From an uncultured Actinomycetes bacterium (GTDB lineage: Bacteria; Actinomycetota; Actinomycetes; Nanopelagicales; Nanopelagicaceae), in contig CAIJYZ010000033.1 in the NCBI GenBank assembly GCA_903825015.1, positions 1 to 42,185 of the forward strand: 42,185 bases of DNA, in the 5' to 3' direction. Position numbers and translations under genes: made by a program. Below the pieces are notes generated by a model that saw only the letters and a list, made by a program, of their open reading frames with translations, was not told where the DNA came from and did not search any database. Every line of letters starts with the position of its first letter. Position 1 is the stretch's first letter. Shown piece by piece: positions 37,527 to 42,185 of the stretch.

Positions 37527-39011
37527 GTGACTTTTGCGCCTAATCTTTGTACAGTTTCGGCAACTGAATTGGAGTCTGCCATTACTGACAATAGCCCGGC
37601 CGTTGTTGGCCCATCTCTGACAACCCGAAAAGTAGTTTTTCTTGTTATTGCAGCAGCAGCCCCAATGGCAGCGATGGTGGGCAATGTGCCGCTGGCACTT
37701 GTCTATGGAAATGGTGCAGGTCTGCCCGCCGCCTTTTTAATCGCCACCTTAGTTTTGATCTGCTTTTCAGTTGGCTATGCAGCAATGAGCCGCAAGGTAA
37801 TTAACACTGGGGCCTTCTATACATATATTGCCCGTTCGTTAACTAAACCCGTTGGCGTGGGATCTGCATATGTTGCACTCGCCGCATATACCGCCCAAGC
37901 ATGCGGCCTTGCAGGTGCCTTTGGTTATTTCATGCAACAGCTAATTCTTGAAGGTGCCGGAGTAAATGTGCCTTGGTATGTATTTAGCGCAATAGGAATT
38001 GTCGTGGTTGCAATCCTTGGTTATCGATCTGTTGAAATGGGTGCAAAAGTTGTTGGCGTATTTATGGTTGCCGAATTTGCGATTCTCTTTATCTTTGAAG
38101 CTTTAGTTTTAAACAAGCAACACATGCAGGCATTTCCAATTGAATCATTTAGCAAATCAGCAATAACTTCAGGACCAATCGGTATCGCAATGTTATTTGC
38201 CTTCACTAGTTTTATCGGCTTTGAATCAGCAGCCCTTTATGGCGAAGAAACCAAAGACCCAGAGCGCAGCATTCCGCGGGCCACATATATCGCTGTCAGT
38301 TCAGTTGGAATCTTCTATGTTCTATCTTCTTGGATCATTATCGGTTCAGTTGGTGCCGACAAAGTTCGTGCCCTGTCTGAAAAAGATGGGGGAGTCTTTG
38401 TTATTAATTTGGTGCAGCAATATGGCGGAACAATCCTTTTTGATATTACCGCTGTGCTGCTTTGCACCAGTGTTTTAGCTGGCTATTCAGCAATCCATAA
38501 TGCTGCCAGTCGCTATCTATTTGCCTTGGGCCGTGAATCAATCATGCCGACGCACTTTGGCCATCACCACAAATCATTCTTGAGCCCACATAAAGCAAGT
38601 CTTGCAATTACTGGCGTTGCAACTTTTTCGGCCGTTGTATTTGCAATAAGCGGCGCGGATCCCTATACGGTTTATGCCGCAAGTTTGATTGCCGTAGGCA
38701 CTTTAGGAATCGTTGCTTTGCAAGCAATGGCTTCACTTTCTGTAGTTGCTTTCTTTTGGAAGCGACCAGACCGCCAACTGTGGCAAGGTGTTATTGCACC
38801 GCTTATCGGCTTCATTGGTTTGGTTACGGCATTCTTTTTAGCTGCGATGCATTACAACACGCTAACCGGAAGCGATAACAAGATAGTTAACTTGGTTCCA
38901 TTCGTTTTACTTGTAATAGCAATCGGTGGGACAATTTTTGGATATGACCTAAAGACTAGAAAACCACAGGTCTATGCAGATTTAGCAGTTTCAAAGCTTC
39001 GCAGCAAGTAG
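37527..39011 (+). CDS. APC-superfamily amino acid permease
   Basis: A 12-TM transporter with the APC start LTTRKVVFLVIAAAAPMAAMVGNVPLAL (quoted in outline), TM3-region GAFYTYIARSLTKPVG, and the family signature GFESAALYGEETKDPERSIPRA after TM6. It should import amino acids or related amines with protons or sodium; substrate unknown. Length 494 aa. The start is uncertain: GTG 37527 (track) has no ribosome site, and TTG 37569 would give a normal short N-terminus. It is convergent with the SDR gene, 2 nt apart. Confidence 0.87.
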   Translation: MTFAPNLCTVSATELESAITDNSPAVVGPSLTTRKVVFLVIAAAAPMAAMVGNVPLALVYGNGAGLPAAFLIATLVLICFSVGYAAMSRKVINTGAFYTYIARSLTKPVGVGSAYVALAAYTAQACGLAGAFGYFMQQLILEGAGVNVPWYVFSAIGIVVVAILGYRSVEMGAKVVGVFMVAEFAILFIFEALVLNKQHMQAFPIESFSKSAITSGPIGIAMLFAFTSFIGFESAALYGEETKDPERSIPRATYIAVSSVGIFYVLSSWIIIGSVGADKVRALSEKDGGVFVINLVQQYGGTILFDITAVLLCTSVLAGYSAIHNAASRYLFALGRESIMPTHFGHHHKSFLSPHKASLAITGVATFSAVVFAISGADPYTVYAASLIAVGTLGIVALQAMASLSVVAFFWKRPDRQLWQGVIAPLIGFIGLVTAFFLAAMHYNTLTGSDNKIVNLVPFVLLVIAIGGTIFGYDLKTRKPQVYADLAVSKLRSK

Positions 39012-39013
39012 TT

Positions 39014-39886
39014 CTATTGCTCGATGTATTCCCATGTCTCGCCAACTTTGCGGGCGATTCCGCGAGCCTCTAGTTCCTTCAAGAACTTCTTATGTCCTTT
39101 GTCGCCACTTCCTTTAAAGAGCGGCATTAACTTTGGTAGCAAGTTAGGAACCAACATTGCCGCTTTTACTAGAAGTGATTCGCTAAAGCGAGGATAGATT
39201 TCAAATCGAGGTTTATCTAACATTTTATGGAAAGATTTAAGAACATCACCGCTTGTCTGTGGTGGATCCATAAATTGCAATGTGTTGCCGCCTTCAATTG
39301 CTTCGCGGTGCAACATTGGTGTGTCTGTAGCCGATGGCAGAACTGAACCCGCCTTTATTCCCTTGCCCGCTAGATCTAAACTCATTGAAAGCATGGCACC
39401 GCGTAGCCCAAATTTTGAAGCTGTATACATGGGTGTTTCACCTAGTGGAAAGATTCCACCTAAAGAGCCCGTAGTAATAATGCGGGGATCATCACTTTTC
39501 TTCAATAAATCAATAGCACTTCGAATAAAGATAAGCGGTGCAACAAGATTGATATCTAATTCGCGTTCGATGCTTTCGATACTGCGTACATCAAAACGAT
39601 CTGTGGTGGTGATTGCTGCATTAGGGATAAGCACATCGATATGACCATATGTACTTTCGATAGTTTCTAGTACCCGGATAATCTCTTTTCGATCCGTTAA
39701 ATCGGCTGCGATATACATATGGCCATCACCTTCAAGGCCGGCAAGAACGGACTTTAACTTTGATTCAGTCCGTGAAACCAAAACTACTTTGGCGCCTTTA
39801 CTTGCAAAATCAGCAGCTAAATAGGAACCGATTCCACCTCCGCCACCGGTGATAACAAATACTTTGCCAGGATATGAGTACTTCAT
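39014..39886 (-). CDS. Short-chain dehydrogenase/reductase
   Basis: A classical SDR of 290 aa. The cofactor loop is VFVITGGGGGIGSYLA; the Arg after the second strand (VSRTESKL) points to NADP(H). NAA follows in IPNAAITTT, the catalytic Ser is in TTGSLGG, and YTASK gives the Tyr-x3-Lys pair. A hydrophobic, basic C-terminal stretch (LLVKAAMLVPNLLPKLMPLF) suggests membrane contact, as in lipid-acting SDRs such as 3-ketosphinganine reductases; this is inference. It overlaps the sialidase gene by 4 nt and is cotranslated with it. Confidence 0.87.
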   Translation of the reverse strand: MKYSYPGKVFVITGGGGGIGSYLAADFASKGAKVVLVSRTESKLKSVLAGLEGDGHMYIAADLTDRKEIIRVLETIESTYGHIDVLIPNAAITTTDRFDVRSIESIERELDINLVAPLIFIRSAIDLLKKSDDPRIITTGSLGGIFPLGETPMYTASKFGLRGAMLSMSLDLAGKGIKAGSVLPSATDTPMLHREAIEGGNTLQFMDPPQTSGDVLKSFHKMLDKPRFEIYPRFSESLLVKAAMLVPNLLPKLMPLFKGSGDKGHKKFLKELEARGIARKVGETWEYIEQ

Positions 39887-41349
39887 GTTGAACTCCCAAT
39901 GGTTAGTCGAGCAAGTGAAATAGATTCGCGTAGATCAAAGCGGCCGGTTTCAAAGAGCACCAAGATGGTGTTATCGCTAAGCACACCAATCTGGGAACAC
40001 CCAGCGGCCCCGTTGTATAAGAGTTTTGAATAGCCCCAGGTTGCACCGTTGTCATCACTCTTTCGAAGCGTCATCTCGGCGCGATAACCTGCGGCTGGAT
40101 TACTAAAGAGGAGTTGATCTTGGTAGTTAGTGATCGCGGCCTGGATTCCGGCATCCACTAAATTGGGATCGTTTTGCGTTGCTGGCCAAGTGATGCCGCC
40201 ATCGTTGCTGCAACTAACTAATCGTGGTTTCTTCAAGGCGTTACGCAAATTCGCGCACACTGTTCCATCACTTAGTTCAACGTATTGTGGTTCTTCCCCA
40301 GCGTTCATAGTCTTGCCTAATTTCCAAGTCACGCCATCATCATCGCTGTATAAAGAGCGTGGAGCATCCAAGTTGGAAGGAACAATCAAACGCCCAGAAG
40401 CAATCTGCAATCCGCTGCCAGGACCCGTTGCACAATGTTGTGTTACAGGTAGCGATAGTTCTTGCGTTAAGTTTCGTGCCTTTGCCCATGTCACACCTTG
40501 ATCTTTGCTCGAAGTCATAAAGAGTTCGGTGTAATCGGCGCAGAATGCTAGCCACACTATTTTGGTTTTCTTGTCGAACAAAACTGTTGGGTTATGCACC
40601 GTGCGGCTGCCCATATCTTCGACTACTTGAATTGGTTGCCAGGTTTTTGCACCATCTGTACTTCGGCGTAAAACAATATCGATATTGAGAAGATCACTCA
40701 TAGCTTCTTGGCGACTTTCAGAAAACGCTAAAACGGTGTCATTGGGTAATACCGTCATCGCTGGAATTCGATATCCATGATCACCTGAGGTGAAAATCTC
40801 TTGGTGCGTTACATCTTTTGCCCATTCTGGATGCCATGTAGCGGCCTGGACTCCAACTGCGCTAAAGACTAAAACAAATGGCATCCCGATTAGAAATGAA
40901 CCTCGTAATAAACGAACTGGTTTTTTCTGGGCAAATTTAACCCACGACAAAACTCCACTTGCAAAGAAAAAGGTTGGATACAAAATAAATGGTAGAGCGA
41001 GCAGCGCCACGGCAAACATTGGCACCGAACCCATTGCACCTAAGGCCAAAGTACGGCCAACGCTAAGAATGGGGCAGGCGATGATTATTGAAATAGTTGC
41101 CCATACCATTCGCCATGCAATTGGAACTTGGTTGCGAAAGTGCGCATGTTTTGAATTAAAGACAGAAGCAGCTGTGGAAAGAATAAGGAGAAGGATAAAT
41201 ACATAGATATACATGCTGGCGCGAACGGCGATCAGAAACTCACCCGAGAAAGACATTTCGTATATTCCAAAGACTGCAAGCAATAGAACTAGAGCAGTCA
41301 CATGAATTGTTGTAAGCCATCTTGTTTTGGAGTTATGGGCCGATGCCAT
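39883..41349 (-). CDS. Membrane-anchored sialidase (BNR/Asp-box exo-alpha-sialidase, GH33-like)
   Basis: I take ATG 41349 (MASAHNSKTRWL) because AGAGG lies 6 nt upstream; the track start adds 14 residues. About 190 N-terminal residues hold roughly four or five membrane segments. The six-bladed sialidase domain follows: the arginine motif YRIPA, then Asp boxes STDGAKTW, SKDQGVTW, SDDDGVTW, SNDGGITW and SDDNGATW. A late YRAEM segment may carry another active-site Arg/Glu. It would remove terminal sialic acid (or a similar sugar acid) from glycans outside or at the membrane. Such membrane fusion is not the usual secreted bacterial form. It overlaps the SDR gene, so they form an operon. Confidence 0.85.
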   Translation of the reverse strand: MASAHNSKTRWLTTIHVTALVLLLAVFGIYEMSFSGEFLIAVRASMYIYVFILLLILSTAASVFNSKHAHFRNQVPIAWRMVWATISIIIACPILSVGRTLALGAMGSVPMFAVALLALPFILYPTFFFASGVLSWVKFAQKKPVRLLRGSFLIGMPFVLVFSAVGVQAATWHPEWAKDVTHQEIFTSGDHGYRIPAMTVLPNDTVLAFSESRQEAMSDLLNIDIVLRRSTDGAKTWQPIQVVEDMGSRTVHNPTVLFDKKTKIVWLAFCADYTELFMTSSKDQGVTWAKARNLTQELSLPVTQHCATGPGSGLQIASGRLIVPSNLDAPRSLYSDDDGVTWKLGKTMNAGEEPQYVELSDGTVCANLRNALKKPRLVSCSNDGGITWPATQNDPNLVDAGIQAAITNYQDQLLFSNPAAGYRAEMTLRKSDDNGATWGYSKLLYNGAAGCSQIGVLSDNTILVLFETGRFDLRESISLARLTIGSST

Positions 41350-41455
41350 GGTGTACCTCTCGCGAATTTCATCGAAGGCTATTGCTATCAATGTTGTAAT
41401 TCAAGGCTGGCTATGCAAAAGTAGATTATTAGATTCCTAGAAAAAGGTGATTTGT

Positions 41456-42185
41456 ATGTCTGAGAGCGCGCAAAGCTCAAGTTCAGAGATGGACTCGATG
41501 CTAAATGAGTTGTACCCCTATCGGGATACAACCACGACATATTCTCAGATTCCCGCCCAGGGTCTAAAGGCTGAAGAAGTTTTAGAGATGGTGCGATCTT
41601 TTGCAAAGCGCGAAGATGCCGTTGGAGATCAGGGAAAGGTCTCTGGCTCGTTATACAGCGGAGACCACGATCATTACCATGTGCTGACTCAAGTATTTGA
41701 AGAGTTTGCTCATGCCAATGTTTTACAGCGTGATATGTATCCATCGGCAACAAAATTTGAATCTGAAATTATTGCGATGACTCTAGATATGTTGCATGGG
41801 ACGGGCCCTGAAAGTGATGCCTGTGGAGTAATCACAAGCGGCGGCAGTGAATCTTTGATTACCGCCCTTTACACATATCGCGAACAAGCATCACGCGAAC
41901 GCGGTGTAACAAAGCCCAATGTTGTTATTCCAACTACTGCTCACGTTGCTTTAGATAAAGGCGCACACTGGCTGGGTATTGAAGTTCGCCATGCGCCTCT
42001 GACCGATGCATTTGTTGTCGATCTAGCAGCTATGGATGCTCTCATTGATGAAAACACAATCGCTTTAGTTGGTTCTGCCGGAAACTATGCACACGGACTT
42101 ATTGATCCCATTACCGAAATCGGCCAGTTAGCAATCAAGCATGGAATCGGACTGCATGTAGATGGCTGCTTAGGTGGATTTTTAC
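41456..42185 (+). CDS. Sphingosine-1-phosphate lyase-like PLP-dependent decarboxylase/lyase (3' end outside window)
   Basis: This frame is missing from the ORF track because it runs off the right edge. ATG 41456 has AAGGTGA upstream with a 5-6 nt spacer. The 243 visible residues match the fold-type I group that includes sphingosine-1-phosphate lyase: SGSLYSGDHDHYHVL, NVLQRDMYPSATKFE, GVITSGGSESLITAL, GSAGNYAHGLIDPI and LHVDGCLGGF. The PLP lysine lies beyond the window. Known bacterial S1P lyases cleave sphingosine-1-phosphate to hexadecenal and phosphoethanolamine; related members decarboxylate amino acids, so substrate is inferred. It is divergent from the sialidase/SDR pair across 106 bases. 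Confidence 0.85.
   Translation, partial: MSESAQSSSSEMDSMLNELYPYRDTTTTYSQIPAQGLKAEEVLEMVRSFAKREDAVGDQGKVSGSLYSGDHDHYHVLTQVFEEFAHANVLQRDMYPSATKFESEIIAMTLDMLHGTGPESDACGVITSGGSESLITALYTYREQASRERGVTKPNVVIPTTAHVALDKGAHWLGIEVRHAPLTDAFVVDLAAMDALIDENTIALVGSAGNYAHGLIDPITEIGQLAIKHGIGLHVDGCLGGFL

Overview
The window looks like a piece of a streamlined actinobacterial chromosome. My best inference is a freshwater acI (Nanopelagicales, Planktophila/Nanopelagicus-like) genome. The grounds are the actinobacterial gene order recO-uppS / zur / glyS / dgt-dnaG-tRNA-Asn, single-chain GlyRS, actinobacterial-type LeuA and type I GlnA, base composition that is AT-leaning for an actinobacterium, near-absent intergenic space, many end-overlapping genes, and a KatG. 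Lineage was judged by eye and was not checked against a database. I see no insertion sequence, prophage, CRISPR array or rRNA.

Layout. 1-53: the start of a Lys/Ala-rich, histone-like protein running off the left edge, followed by an AT-rich spacer. 291-2406 (minus): panB and an MFS exporter. 2480-8892 (plus): nadE, then a cysteine leader peptide with cysK-cysE, glnA and leuA. 8915-18249: a conserved housekeeping block of recO-uppS, convergent zip-zur with a Zur box, a small ABM-fold protein, glyS, dusB, a DUF218 protein, dgt, dnaG and tRNA-Asn. 18296-19463: a DoxX-Rieske fusion and a free-standing ACT-domain protein. 19447-28003: a sugar and glycerol block with galT-galE-galK divergent from a GH36 alpha-galactosidase, and glpK divergent from glpD. 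Together these would release galactose from oligosaccharides, feed it through the Leloir pathway, and oxidise glycerol to DHAP. 27993-31491 (minus): NnrD, an orphan NarL-type regulator, a free-standing DnaX-C-terminus-like protein, and a secreted GH25 lysozyme. 31616-33721: a sulfur module of SQR, a one-cysteine DsrC/TusE-like protein and a DsrE2-like protein, followed by katG. 35975-39011: an internally deleted aldo/keto reductase, a Gfo/Idh/MocA oxidoreductase, tRNA-Met and an APC permease. 39014-42185: an SDR and a membrane-anchored sialidase, divergent from a sphingosine-1-phosphate-lyase-like PLP enzyme cut by the right edge.

The most interesting signals are these. First, a 25-codon leaderless reading frame ending in a Cys-Ser-Cys-stop run upstream of cysK-cysE, absent from the ORF track, which looks like a cysteine-sensing attenuator. 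Second, a recurring TANNNT box 5-8 nt before ATG/GTG at about a dozen genes, indicating widespread leaderless transcription; this also corrects several starts. Third, the same 10-mer TTACTCTACC at both the galT/GH36 and glpK/glpD divergent junctions, where one box reads as a -10 on both strands. Fourth, the sqr-dsrC-dsrE2 module whose DsrC has Ser in place of the second redox cysteine. Fifth, the sialidase/SDR/S1P-lyase cluster. Sixth, the DoxX-Rieske fusion and the solitary DnaX tail domain.
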